The translations under genes were made by a program, and so were the position numbers. Below, piece after piece: positions 8,946 through 17,386 of a stretch of DNA of 64,000 bases. Origin of the DNA: Methylobacterium currus (GTDB taxonomy: Bacteria > Pseudomonadota > Alphaproteobacteria > Rhizobiales > Beijerinckiaceae); contig NZ_CP028843.1 of NCBI RefSeq assembly GCF_003058325.1, forward strand, positions 3,531,501 through 3,595,500, read 5' to 3'. Below the pieces are notes generated by a model, which saw nothing but the letters and a program-made list of their open reading frames with translations, made no database searches and had not been told where the DNA came from. The stretch's first letter is position 1, and every line of letters begins with the position of its first letter.

Positions 8946-10448
8946 ATGAGCCTTCACACCGAGACGCTGGTGATCGGCGGAGGACCGGCGGGCCTGACCA
9001 CCGGCTACATGCTGGCCAAGGCCGGCCGCGACGTCGTGGTGCTGGAGCGCGACGCGACCCAGGTCGGCGGCATCAGCCGCACGGTCGCGTACAAGGGCTT
9101 CCTGTTCGATATCGGCGGCCACCGCTTCTTCTCGAAATCCAAGGAAGTGGTCGATCTCTGGAACGAGATCCTGCCCGACGACTTCATCGAGCGGCCGCGG
9201 CTGTCGCGGATCTACTACAAGGGCAAGACCTACGCCTACCCGCTCAAGGCCTTCGAGGCCCTGCGCAACCTCGGGATCGTCGAGAGCGCGGCCTGCGTCG
9301 CCTCCTATCTCTGGGCCCGGACCCGGCCGATCAAGGAGCCGCGGAGCTTTCACGATTGGGTCCGCAACCAGTTCGGCGAGCGCCTCTACGCGATCTTCTT
9401 CAAGACCTACACCGAGAAGGTGTGGGGAATGTCCTGCGACGACATCTCGGCCGATTGGGCGGCGCAGCGCATCAAGGGCCTCGACCTGGGCGCGGCGATC
9501 CGCGACGGGCTCAAGCGCTCGCTCGGGCTGCACCGGCCGGCCGCCGGCGACGGCCCGGTCATCAAGACCCTGATCGAATCGTTCCGCTATCCCCGCCGCG
9601 GCCCCGGCATGATGTGGGACGCCGCCGCGAGCGCCATCCGGCGGAACGGTGGGAAGGTCCTGCTCGACCGGCGGGTCGACGCCCTGTCGTACGATCCCGG
9701 GACGAAGCTCTGGACGGTGAGCGCCCGGTGCGAGGGCGGCACCCGCGAGACCTTCACGGCCCGCAACGTCGTCTCCTCGGCGCCGATCCGCGAGCTCGTC
9801 GGCGCCATCCGCCCGGCGCCGTTGAGCACCTTCCAGGCCCGCTCCTTGCGCTACCGCGACTTCATCACCGTCGCGCTGATCGCCCGGGCGCGGGACAGCT
9901 TCCCGGACAACTGGATCTACGTCCACGACCCGGCGGTGAAGGTCGGCCGGGTGCAGAACTTCCGCTCCTGGTCGCCCGAGATGGTGCCGGACGAGTCCTA
10001 TGCCTGCCTCGGCCTCGAATATTTCTGCTTCGAGGGCGACGGGCTGTGGAACGCGCCCGATTCCGAGCTGATCGCGCTGGCCCGCCGCGAGATCGGCCAG
10101 ATCGGCCTGGTCGATCCGGCCAGCGTCGTCGATGCCTGCGTGGTGCGCCAGCCCAAGGCCTATCCGGTCTACGACGATTCCTACCTCGCCCATGTGGCGA
10201 CGATCCGCCGGGACCTCGAGGGGAGCTACCCGACCCTGCACCTCGTCGGCCGCAACGGGATGCACAAGTACAACAACCAGGACCACGCCATGATGACCGC
10301 GATGCTGACGGCGCGGAACATCCTCTTGGGCGAGCGGCGCTACGACGTGTGGAACGTCAACGAGGATGCCGAATACGCCGAGGCCGGTCTGTCGGGCGCC
10401 CGGGAGGCCCTGGGGAGCGAGCGGATGGTGCCGCGCAAGGTGGCGTGA
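8946..10448 (+). CDS. UGM/protoporphyrinogen-oxidase-like flavoprotein
   Basis: A 500-residue FAD protein. The N-terminal dinucleotide fold contains VIGGGPAGLTTGYMLAK (residues 9-25), followed by VGGISRTV and the motif FDIGGHRFFSKS, seen in UDP-galactopyranose-mutase-like and protoporphyrinogen-oxidase-like flavoproteins of polysaccharide loci. The C-terminal motif GRNGMHKYNNQDHAM ends the FAD site. It probably acts on a sugar nucleotide or lipid-linked sugar, but the substrate is not evident. The ATG at 8946 was chosen over in-frame upstream starts because the Rossmann fold begins within ten residues. The divergent intergenic region (8758-8945) includes an inverted repeat CTTTAC (8849-8854) / GTAAAG (8865-8870) that may be an operator. 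Confidence 0.82.
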   Translation: MSLHTETLVIGGGPAGLTTGYMLAKAGRDVVVLERDATQVGGISRTVAYKGFLFDIGGHRFFSKSKEVVDLWNEILPDDFIERPRLSRIYYKGKTYAYPLKAFEALRNLGIVESAACVASYLWARTRPIKEPRSFHDWVRNQFGERLYAIFFKTYTEKVWGMSCDDISADWAAQRIKGLDLGAAIRDGLKRSLGLHRPAAGDGPVIKTLIESFRYPRRGPGMMWDAAASAIRRNGGKVLLDRRVDALSYDPGTKLWTVSARCEGGTRETFTARNVVSSAPIRELVGAIRPAPLSTFQARSLRYRDFITVALIARARDSFPDNWIYVHDPAVKVGRVQNFRSWSPEMVPDESYACLGLEYFCFEGDGLWNAPDSELIALARREIGQIGLVDPASVVDACVVRQPKAYPVYDDSYLAHVATIRRDLEGSYPTLHLVGRNGMHKYNNQDHAMMTAMLTARNILLGERRYDVWNVNEDAEYAEAGLSGAREALGSERMVPRKVA

Positions 10449-10596
10449 GCCGTCACGACGCCGTCTGACCCCGCAGCGCAGGCTCGGCAGCCCGTCGAGG
10501 GGCGGATCGTATCCGGACACGCATCGCGCCCCCAGACCGGCGCCGTCGCGGCCGCGAGGGCAAGAGCCAGGGCGATCCACGGCAGGGCGGCGCGGA

Positions 10597-10857
10597 TCTC
10601 CGCCCCCGCACCAGGAGGCCGCCCGCCACCGCCATGGCGGTGCCCCAGGCCGGGACGCCGGCATCCCACCACGGCCGGGCCGCCCGCGGCGCCGTCTCGC
10701 CGACGTGATGCAGCCTGAGGACCTGGTGGTCGATCACCCCCTCGACCAGGTCGAACGCCGCCCAGACGAGCGGCACCGCGCCGGCGAGGACCCGGCCGTC
10801 ACGCGGGGCGACCGGCGCCGGGCTGCATCCGCTCCGGAAGCTCGCGGCGCCGGCGCG
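10597..10857 (-). pseudogene. Remnant of a DUF2243 membrane protein
   Basis: The reading frame here encodes a recognisable C-terminal third of a DUF2243 protein. Landmarks are FDLVEGVIDHQVLRLHHVG, then a WWD..VPAWG..M..AGGLLVR membrane segment. The N-terminal two thirds (the helices with the first HQ..HH motif) are absent: the frame is closed by a TGA at 10858-10860 that is shared with the end of the next gene. Past about 10597 the frame degenerates into Arg/Ser-rich sequence. The rest of the 409-bp gap (10449-10596) holds nothing recognisable. I infer deletion of the 5' part. Confidence 0.6.
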
Positions 10858-12327
10858 TCACCGCGCCGCCACCGGCCCCTTGACCGGGCGGTGCGGGAGC
10901 AGCCGGTCGATCTGCGCCGGGGTGAGCCGGCCGGTGGCCTCCGCGCCGAGCCCGCGCTGGTAGCGCGCGATCGCCGCCCGGGTCCCCTCCCCCGGCCGGC
11001 CGTCGGCCTTGCCGGCGAAATGCCCGGACTTGGCCAGGGCGTGCTGGATCTGCCGCCACTCCTCCGGCTGCAACGCCGCCTCGTTCCGCTGGGCCGGAGC
11101 CGGGGCGGCGGGCACCGTCGCCCCGCCATCCGTCCCGGCGAGGGAGACCTTGAGGGCGGTGATGCGGGTCCGGATCTCGGACAGGCTCTGGTCGGCCTCG
11201 CTGCCGTCGCTGGTGAGGGCGGCGAGATGCACGCGCTCGCGTGACAGCTGGTCGCGGGCATCCTCGATGCCGCGCGCCGTCTCCTGCATCACGTCAGCCA
11301 TGCCGGCGATCCGGTCGATCGCCGCATGGTTGTCCTGCGCGGCCTGCCCGAGGGCGGCGAGACGGTCGCGGATCTGCCGGATCGCCGCCTCGCCCTCGGC
11401 CCGGGCCTCGTCCATCCGTCCGGCCTGCTCGATGATCTCGGCGCGCAGGGCGACCAGGGCGGCCCGGGTCGCGTCGGCCTCTTCGCGGGCGGTGGCCAAT
11501 CCCTCGCGCTGCATTGCCTCCTGCGCCCGGAGAGCGCCCATCGCCTGGCCGAGCCCGTCGAGTTCGTCCCGGCGCCGGGCGACGGCCTGATCGAGCATCC
11601 CCATCTCGGCGACGAGCTGGCGCGGCCCCGCCGCCTGATCGGCCGGGAGGCCGGCGGCCGCGCCGCTGCCGGATCCGACCCCGACGGCGTCCCGGACGCT
11701 CCGGTGGGCCTGCGCGAGCAGGGCCGCGACGGGTCCCGCCGCATCGCCGAGGGCCAGGAGCCAGGTCCCTCCGGCGAGCAGGGCGAGGGCGGCGGCGGCC
11801 GTCGCGACGCGCAGGCCGCGCCACCGGACGGGACGCGCGATCGGGGCGCCGGCTGGAGGGGGACGGCCGGGCCGGGCCCCGGGCTCGGCCCCCGGGAGGC
11901 AGCCGGCATCGCGGAGATTGATCAGGATCTGCACGCATCCCTGCATCTCCCGCAGGGTGACGAGCAGGCATTCCTTGTCTTCCGGGCGCAGCATGCTCAG
12001 CGGCAGGGCGTGCCCCGCCTCCGCGCCGGTGCCGATCTTCGGATCGACGTAGCGCGAATAGGCCGGATGCTCCTGCAGGCACTTTGCGATGACATAATAC
12101 TTGCTTCTGATGGCGTAGAAATTATCGTCCTGAAAACCGTTATTGATGAACCGCGCAACGTCCACCAGGTTGGCCAGTTCGTCGGCCAATATTTCGAGTT
12201 CGTCGCCCGGGCGGTCGGGAATGACGGATCGCTTCTTTGCCGTCCGACGCGCAAACCAATATGCGGCCGCGAGCAAAACCAGGCCAGCGCCGACGACGGC
12301 AGCCAGCATGTCAGCATCCGAATTCAT
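10858..12327 (-). CDS. Coiled-coil membrane protein with PG-binding domain
   Basis: A 489-residue protein. Residues 7-26 form an N-terminal membrane anchor. A cytosolic helical segment (about 40-145) follows, then a second transmembrane segment (about 173-192). After that comes a long Ala/Glu/Arg-rich coiled coil (about 230-400) and a C-terminal peptidoglycan-binding type 1 domain (about 425-480, with the DGRPGEGTRAAIARYQ motif). The architecture suggests an envelope-spanning structural or chemosensory-like protein, but no specific function is recognised. A good ribosome-binding site (GAGAGGGG) precedes the ATG at 12327. The C-terminal stop abuts the DUF2243 remnant. Confidence 0.7.
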   Translation of the reverse strand: MNSDADMLAAVVGAGLVLLAAAYWFARRTAKKRSVIPDRPGDELEILADELANLVDVARFINNGFQDDNFYAIRSKYYVIAKCLQEHPAYSRYVDPKIGTGAEAGHALPLSMLRPEDKECLLVTLREMQGCVQILINLRDAGCLPGAEPGARPGRPPPAGAPIARPVRWRGLRVATAAAALALLAGGTWLLALGDAAGPVAALLAQAHRSVRDAVGVGSGSGAAAGLPADQAAGPRQLVAEMGMLDQAVARRRDELDGLGQAMGALRAQEAMQREGLATAREEADATRAALVALRAEIIEQAGRMDEARAEGEAAIRQIRDRLAALGQAAQDNHAAIDRIAGMADVMQETARGIEDARDQLSRERVHLAALTSDGSEADQSLSEIRTRITALKVSLAGTDGGATVPAAPAPAQRNEAALQPEEWRQIQHALAKSGHFAGKADGRPGEGTRAAIARYQRGLGAEATGRLTPAQIDRLLPHRPVKGPVAAR

Positions 12328-12662
12328 CCCCCATTCCCCCCTCTCACGCAGTTTGTCACGAATTCGCTACATGACGATACGTCAATCTCAAAGGATATTT
12401 TTACCAATTCGCTTGCGCTGCCGTCCCGCTGGTCGCTGCGAGGCAGCCGGTCTGGGCGCTGTCCCAGCGGCATGCGGACCACTGCGATCTTCCCCAGGCT
12501 CCTGATCGGGCTTCTCGATCGGCTCCTGGGCGGACCGTCCGGCTGCGACCCGGACGGGCTTGAGCCCAAAGAGCTTCACAGCGCCCGCCCCCTCGACTAA
12601 GGAGCCGGCAAGACCCTCCGGCCAGCCGCCCCGGCCAAGACCCGCGGAAGGACCCCACGACC
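12328..12662. promoter_or_regulatory. Divergent intergenic region with AT-rich patch
   Basis: A 335-bp gap between the divergent coiled-coil gene and the NDUFA9-like gene. An AT-rich stretch at about 12350-12415, including GACGATACGTC (a near-palindrome), is the likely promoter for the leftward gene. The 3' part carries a ribosome-binding site GGAAGGA at 12646-12652 for the rightward gene. No further gene is supported. Confidence 0.4.
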
Positions 12663-13829
12663 ATGACCGGCTTCGACCATGTCGGCCTGACCCGGCCCGC
12701 CTCGCAGCTCGTGACCGTGTTCGGGGGATCGGGCTTCCTCGGCCGCCACGTGGTGCGGGCGCTCGCCAAGCGCGGCTACCGGATCCGGGTGGCGGTGCGC
12801 CGGCCCGACCTCGCCCAGTTCCTGCAGCCCCTCGGCCGCGTCGGCCAGATCGTCGGCGTGCAGGCGAACCTGCGCAACCCGGCCTCGATCGTGCGCGCCG
12901 CCGAGCACGCCGACATCGTGGTCAACCTCGTCGGCATCCTGCAGGAGAGCGGCAGCCAGAGCTTCCACCGCCTCCAGGCGGAAGGAGCCGGCGAGGTCGC
13001 CCGGGCCGCCGCCGCGGTCGGCGCCCCGATGGTGCACGTCTCGGCGCTCGGCGCCGACGAGAATTCGGCCTCGGCTTATGCCCGTTCGAAGGCGATCGGC
13101 GAGGCCCGCGTGTTCGAGGCCCGGCCCGACGCGGTGATCATGCGCCCCTCGATCGTGTTCGGGCCGGGCGACAGCTTCTTCAACCGCTTCGCGGCCCTCG
13201 CCCGGATGCTGCCGGTGCTGCCGCTCGCCGGGGCGGAGGCACGGATGCAGCCGGTCTTCGCCGGCGACGTCGCCGAGGCTATCGCCCGGGCGGTCGAGGG
13301 CCAGGTCCAGGGCGGCCGGGTCTACGAGCTCGGCGGGCCGGAGATCCTGACCCTGCGGCAGCTCGTCGAGTACACCCTGAAGGTGACGATGCGCAGCCGC
13401 GTGGTGCTGCCGCTGCCCGCCCCCGCCGCCCGGCTCCAGGCCCGGGCGATGGAGCTGGTCGACACCCTGACGCTCGGCCTCCTGCCCGACACCCTGAAGC
13501 TCACCCGCGACCAGGTCGCCCTGCTCCAGAGCGACAACGTCGTGTCGGAGGCGGCGAAGGCGGAAGGGCGCACGATCGAGGGCATCGGCATCGCCCCGAC
13601 CGCGATCGAGGCGGTGGTGCCGGGCTATCTGTGGCGCTTCCGCAAGGCCGGCCAGTTCGCCACCGGCCACGGCACCCCCGACATGGCCGCCACCCCTGAC
13701 CTGATGGCGCACGACCCGATGGGCCAGGGCTCGCAGCATCACCCGGGCGATGCGAGCGGCCCGGCGGTCGGGCAGCTCGCCGCTGGCGCCGGTCCGGCCC
13801 CGGGCGTGCGCTGGGGCAAGCGGCAATAA
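12663..13829 (+). CDS. NDUFA9-like NAD(P)-binding epimerase-fold protein
   Basis: A 388-residue atypical short-chain dehydrogenase of the complex I NDUFA9/39-kDa-like group. The nucleotide-binding motif is GGSGFLG (residues 21-27). VNLVGILQE, VHVSALGA and MRPSIVFGPGD segments follow in the usual order. In alphaproteobacteria this protein is encoded outside the nuo operon and is thought to assist complex I or quinone metabolism. The C-terminus extends about 50 residues beyond the fold into a Gly/Ala/His-rich tail. A ribosome-binding site GGAAGGA lies 10 bp before the ATG, and a strong terminator follows the gene. Confidence 0.88.
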   Translation: MTGFDHVGLTRPASQLVTVFGGSGFLGRHVVRALAKRGYRIRVAVRRPDLAQFLQPLGRVGQIVGVQANLRNPASIVRAAEHADIVVNLVGILQESGSQSFHRLQAEGAGEVARAAAAVGAPMVHVSALGADENSASAYARSKAIGEARVFEARPDAVIMRPSIVFGPGDSFFNRFAALARMLPVLPLAGAEARMQPVFAGDVAEAIARAVEGQVQGGRVYELGGPEILTLRQLVEYTLKVTMRSRVVLPLPAPAARLQARAMELVDTLTLGLLPDTLKLTRDQVALLQSDNVVSEAAKAEGRTIEGIGIAPTAIEAVVPGYLWRFRKAGQFATGHGTPDMAATPDLMAHDPMGQGSQHHPGDASGPAVGQLAAGAGPAPGVRWGKRQ

Positions 13830-13855
13830 GCGACAGACCATTTCGGACATGAGAG

Positions 13856-13886
13856 AGGGCGGTCCCGCGGGGCCGCCCTTTCTTTT
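13856..13886 (+). terminator. Rho-independent terminator
   Basis: Stem AGGGCGG (13856-13862) / CCGCCCT (13873-13879) followed by TTCTTTT. It lies 27 bp downstream of the NDUFA9-like gene stop codon and terminates rightward transcription. Confidence 0.85.
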
Positions 13887-13955
13887 ATGGCCGATCCCCG
13901 TTCCGGGCCCGGGAAGGGTGGAGGCCGGACGAATGCCGTTCAGCCTCCGCAAACC

Positions 13956-14738
13956 TCAGATCGACCGCACGGCCCCGCCATCCACCCGGATCATGCTGCC
14001 GGTGACGTAGGACGCCCGCTCCGAGGCGAGGAAGCACGCCACGTCGGCGAATTCCTGCACCTTCCCGTAGCGCTTGGCGGGGATCGCCGACCGGGCGGCC
14101 TCGGCGATCTGGTCGGGCGTCTTGCCCTGCGCCTTGGCGTTGGCGGCGTCGAGCTCGCCGGTGCGGTCGGTCTCGATCCGGCCGGGCAGGATCATGTTGA
14201 CGGTGACGCCCTCGGCCGCGACCTCGGAGGCCAGGGTCTTGGCCCAGCCGGCGATCGAGGCCCGCAGCGCGTTCGACATCACGAGGTTCGGGATCGGCTG
14301 CTCGACGCCGCTCGAGGCGACGACCAGGATGCGGCCGAAACCGGCCTGGCGCATGCCCGGCAGGACCAGCCCGGCGAGGCGGAAGACCGGGGTCACCATC
14401 GCCTCGAACTGGGGCGTCCAGGCCTCGGGCTGCACGGTCAGCGCCGTGGCGGCCGGCGGACCGCCGGTATTGGCGACCAGGATGTCGACCCCGCCGAGAT
14501 GCTCCTGCGCCGCGGCGTAGATCGCCTCGACGTTGTCCTTCAGGCTGCCCGCGAAGGCGTAGGCGCGGCCCTGGCCGCGGGCGTTGATCGCCGCCACCGC
14601 CTCGTCGAGGCGCTCGGCCGTGCGGGCGGTGAGCAGCACGTCCGCGCCCTCGGCCGCCAGGGCCTCGGCGATGCCGCGGCCGAGGCCGCGGCTGGACGAC
14701 AGAACGAGGGCGCGCTTGCCCTTGAGACCGAGATCCAT
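13956..14738 (-). CDS. SDR-family protein with atypical active site
   Basis: A 260-residue protein with the classical short-chain dehydrogenase length and fold, ending in the usual GSMIRVDGGA. The cofactor loop reads SSSRGLGRG instead of TGxxxGIG. The active-site YxxxK is replaced by SNALR (residues 155-159: Tyr to Ser155, Lys to Arg159), while the preceding ASS serine is kept. This matches the BKR-like SDR subgroup that lacks the canonical tetrad. It may be a reductase with altered chemistry or a non-catalytic protein; the annotation 3-oxoacyl-ACP reductase would be unsafe. It is transcribed alone. Confidence 0.82.
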   Translation of the reverse strand: MDLGLKGKRALVLSSSRGLGRGIAEALAAEGADVLLTARTAERLDEAVAAINARGQGRAYAFAGSLKDNVEAIYAAAQEHLGGVDILVANTGGPPAATALTVQPEAWTPQFEAMVTPVFRLAGLVLPGMRQAGFGRILVVASSGVEQPIPNLVMSNALRASIAGWAKTLASEVAAEGVTVNMILPGRIETDRTGELDAANAKAQGKTPDQIAEAARSAIPAKRYGKVQEFADVACFLASERASYVTGSMIRVDGGAVRSI

Positions 14739-14817
14739 GGTGTTTCCTCCCGTGATGGTAGAGCTTGTTCGACCGGGGCTTGCACTAACACGAGTGCCTA
14801 CCCCCTCCCACCCACGA

Positions 14818-14934
14818 CCTCATCCTGAGGTGTGAGCGAAGCGAACCTCGAAGGAGGGCTCCAGACAGCTCGGAGACGTCTGGAGCCCTCCTTCGAGGCC
14901 GGGGATCGAAGATCGCCAGCACCTCAGGATGAGG
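14818..14934. repeat. 117-bp nested palindrome
   Basis: Outer arms CCTCATCCTGAGGTG (14818-14832) and its exact reverse complement at 14920-14934 enclose 21-bp inner arms at 14846-14866 and 14878-14898. RNA from either strand would fold into a long cruciform-like hairpin. It sits between the SDR gene promoter side and the 3' end of argH and has the structure of a non-autonomous repeat element such as a MITE or REP. I recall comparable CCTCATCCTGAGG elements in Methylobacterium genomes, but copy number cannot be tested here. Confidence 0.75.
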
Positions 14935-14966
14935 TTGCCGGTTGGGATAGACGGGTCTGGGGCCGC

Positions 14967-16358
14967 TCAGGCCGTCTCGCCGGCGAGCCGCTTCAGCCAG
15001 GCTTCGGCCTGCGCCCGGACGTTGTCCGGCGCGGTGCCGCCGTAGCTGGTGCGGCTCCCCACCGAATTCTCGACGCCGAGCACCGCGAAGACCGCATCGG
15101 TGATGCGGGGTTCCTCCGCCTGCATCACCGCGAGCGGCAGCGCCTCGAGGCCGATGCCGCGGGACGAGGCCTCGCCGACGAGGCGGCCCGTCACGTGATG
15201 GGCATCGCGGAACGGCAGGCCGAGCTCGCGCACCAGCCAGTCGGCGAGGTCCGTGGCGGTGGCGTAGCCGGAGCCGGCGGCGGCCCTCAGGACCTCCGGC
15301 ACGGGCTCGAGATCCCGCACCATGCCCGCCATGGCGGCGAGGCAGAGCGAGAGGGTCTGGAGCGCGTCGAAGGTGCCTTCCTTGTCCTCCTGCATGTCCT
15401 TCGAATAGGCGAGGGGCAGGCCCTTCATGACGATCAGCAGGCCCGACAGGGCGCCGATGATCCGGCCGGACTTGGCCCGGACCAGCTCGGCGGCGTCGGG
15501 GTTGCGCTTCTGCGGCATGATCGAGGAGCCGGTGGTGAACCGGTCCGACAGCTTGACGAAGCCGAACTGGGCCGAGGTCCAGACCACGATCTCTTCCGCG
15601 AAGCGCGACAGGTGCACGGCCGCGATCGCCGCCGCCGAGAGCGCTTCGAGGGCGAAGTCGCGGTCGGCCACCGAATCGAGGGAGTTCGCGGTCGGCCGGT
15701 CGAAGCCGAGGCTGGCGGCCGTGGCGTGGCGGTCGATCGGGAAGGAGGTGCCGGCGAGCGCCGCGGCGCCGAGCGGGCATTCGTTGAGGCGGGCGCGGGC
15801 GTCGCGGAACCGGCCGCGGTCGCGGGCCAGCATCTCGACATAGGCCAGCAGATGGTGGCCGAAGGTGACCGGCTGGGCCGATTGCAGGTGGGTGAAGCCC
15901 GGCATCACCGTGCCGGCATGCTTGAGCGCCAGCTCGGCCATGGCCTGCTGCAGGTCGGCGGCCTGGGCGTCGAGGGCGTCGAGGGTGTCGCGCACCCACA
16001 GCCGCATGTCGGTGGCGACCTGGTCGTTGCGCGAGCGCGCGGTGTGGAGCCGCCCGGCCGTCGGGCCGACGATCTCGCGCAAGCGGCTCTCCACGCTCAT
16101 GTGGATGTCCTCGAGTTCGCGGCGGAACTCGAAGGTGCCGGCCTCGATCTCCGACTGGACGGTCTTGAGCCCGGCCTCGATCTTCGCCACATCCTCGGCC
16201 GGCAGGATCCCCGCCTTGCCCAGCATCGCGACATGGGCGAGCGAGCCCCGGATGTCCTGGGGGGCGAGGCGCTTGTCGAAGCCGATGGAGGCGTTGATCT
16301 CCTCCATGATCTCGGCGGGGCCGCTCGCGAAGCGCCCGCCCCACATCCGGTTGCTCAT
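14967..16358 (-). CDS. argH: Argininosuccinate lyase
   Basis: A 463-residue enzyme of the fumarase/aspartase superfamily that cleaves argininosuccinate to arginine and fumarate, the last step of arginine biosynthesis. It has the MWGGRF start typical of Arg[10 protein letters not shown] (residues 105-113), and the superfamily signature [11 protein letters not shown] (277-287) containing the mobile catalytic serine loop. Length matches the family. The ATG at 16358 follows a good ribosome-binding site (GAGGTGAGG). Its first codon overlaps the first codon of the divergent tlpA gene (shared CATG), so each gene's leader lies in the other's coding sequence. Confidence 0.96.
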   Translation of the reverse strand: MSNRMWGGRFASGPAEIMEEINASIGFDKRLAPQDIRGSLAHVAMLGKAGILPAEDVAKIEAGLKTVQSEIEAGTFEFRRELEDIHMSVESRLREIVGPTAGRLHTARSRNDQVATDMRLWVRDTLDALDAQAADLQQAMAELALKHAGTVMPGFTHLQSAQPVTFGHHLLAYVEMLARDRGRFRDARARLNECPLGAAALAGTSFPIDRHATAASLGFDRPTANSLDSVADRDFALEALSAAAIAAVHLSRFAEEIVVWTSAQFGFVKLSDRFTTGSSIMPQKRNPDAAELVRAKSGRIIGALSGLLIVMKGLPLAYSKDMQEDKEGTFDALQTLSLCLAAMAGMVRDLEPVPEVLRAAAGSGYATATDLADWLVRELGLPFRDAHHVTGRLVGEASSRGIGLEALPLAVMQAEEPRITDAVFAVLGVENSVGSRTSYGGTAPDNVRAQAEAWLKRLAGETA

Positions 16359-17004
16359 GTCCTCACCTCGTCTCGCATCCTCGCGAAAAGCCCGCCTCGC
16401 CCTCGTCGCGGGAGGGCTCGTCGCCGTCCTCGGCCTCGGGGCTGCCCTATACGGGGTTGCGGGCGGGGGCAACGGCGGCGCCTGCCCGCTCGGGGCCGCC
16501 ACCGCCGCCCGCGTCGCGCCGCTCGCCCGCGGCGAGGTAGCGGCGCTCCAGGTCGAGTCCCGGCCGAAGCCCGCGCCCGCCATCACCTTCACCGGGCCGG
16601 ACGGCCAGCCGCGCACGCTCGCCGACCTCAAGGGCCGCACCGTGCTCCTGAACCTGTGGGCGACCTGGTGCGCGCCGTGCAAGGCGGAGATGCCGGCCCT
16701 CGACCGGTTGCAGGCTGCGCTGGGCGGCCAGGACTTCGAGGTGGTGGCCCTCAACCTCGACACCCGCAATCCCGACCGGCCGCCGCTCTGGATGAAGGAG
16801 AACGGGATCGCGCGGCTGGCCTACTATTCCGACCCGGCCGGGCGGGCGCTGCCGGCCTTGCAGCAGGGCGGCGACGTCGTCGGCCTGCCCACCACCTTCC
16901 TGATCGACCCCGATGGCTGCGGGATCGGCGTCATGAAGGGCCCGGCGGAATGGGCGAGCGAGGATGCGTTGAAGCTGGTGCGGGCGGCGCTCGGGCGGGG
17001 GTGA
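16357..17004 (+). CDS. tlpA: TlpA-family thiol:disulfide oxidoreductase
   Basis: A 215-residue membrane-anchored thioredoxin-like protein. It has an N-terminal signal anchor (about residues 12-35), then a periplasmic thioredoxin domain with active site WCAPC (104-108) and a cis-proline segment GLPTTFLID. TlpA proteins reduce periplasmic cysteines, classically for cytochrome oxidase CuA/cytochrome c maturation. Adjacency to argH recurs in Rhizobiales. The start at 16357 overlaps the argH start codon on the other strand and lacks an obvious ribosome-binding site, so a slightly later start cannot be excluded. Confidence 0.9.
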   Translation: MSSPRLASSRKARLALVAGGLVAVLGLGAALYGVAGGGNGGACPLGAATAARVAPLARGEVAALQVESRPKPAPAITFTGPDGQPRTLADLKGRTVLLNLWATWCAPCKAEMPALDRLQAALGGQDFEVVALNLDTRNPDRPPLWMKENGIARLAYYSDPAGRALPALQQGGDVVGLPTTFLIDPDGCGIGVMKGPAEWASEDALKLVRAALGRG

Positions 17005-17024
17005 GCCGCGTGCGCGAGCGCGAT

Positions 17025-17050
17025 GCCCGGCCGCGAGGGCGCGGCCGGGC
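17025..17050. terminator. Bidirectional terminator hairpin
   Basis: Perfect 11-bp stem GCCCGGCCGCG (17025-17035) / CGCGGCCGGGC (17040-17050) with a 4-nt loop, between the convergent tlpA gene and the small gene ending at 17065. Only a weak AT run follows on either side. Confidence 0.55.
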
Positions 17051-17064
17051 GTCAAATGTTCGGA

Positions 17065-17376
17065 TCAGGGATTTTGGAAGCCCTTGTGGCCCCAGTTCAA
17101 CCCGTGGCCCGGGCGGACCGTCCTCGATGCCTTCTCGCGCTCGCTCCAGGCGTGGATCATGAGCTTCTCGATCGCTGACAGCCGCGCCGCCGCGACCGGA
17201 TCGAGCTGTGCCGGAATCCTCACGCCGGGAAGGGCGCGCAGAGCATCGATCTCCGGCCCGTCGCCTTCGACCACGAAGACGTGATCGGAGAATTCCTGAG
17301 TTCTGTGCGCGCGGAGGATGGCCGACCACGTGCCGGCATCCGCCTCGTCGGGATCGACGATCACGACCTGTTCCAT
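17065..17376 (-). CDS. Small protein coupled to metzincin protease
   Basis: A 103-residue soluble protein of unrecognised family. It starts with a beta-alpha pattern (MEQVVIVDPDEAD) and ends with a Gly/His/Asn-rich tail (GHGLNWGHKGFQNP). There is no signal peptide and no cysteine. A strong ribosome-binding site AGGAGG sits 7 bp upstream and overlaps the TAG stop of the metzincin gene, so translation is coupled. A co-produced small neighbour of a protease could be an inhibitor, chaperone or substrate. No homology supports any of these. Confidence 0.7.
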   Translation of the reverse strand: MEQVVIVDPDEADAGTWSAILRAHRTQEFSDHVFVVEGDGPEIDALRALPGVRIPAQLDPVAAARLSAIEKLMIHAWSEREKASRTVRPGHGLNWGHKGFQNP

Positions 17377-17386
17377 ACCAGGCCTC

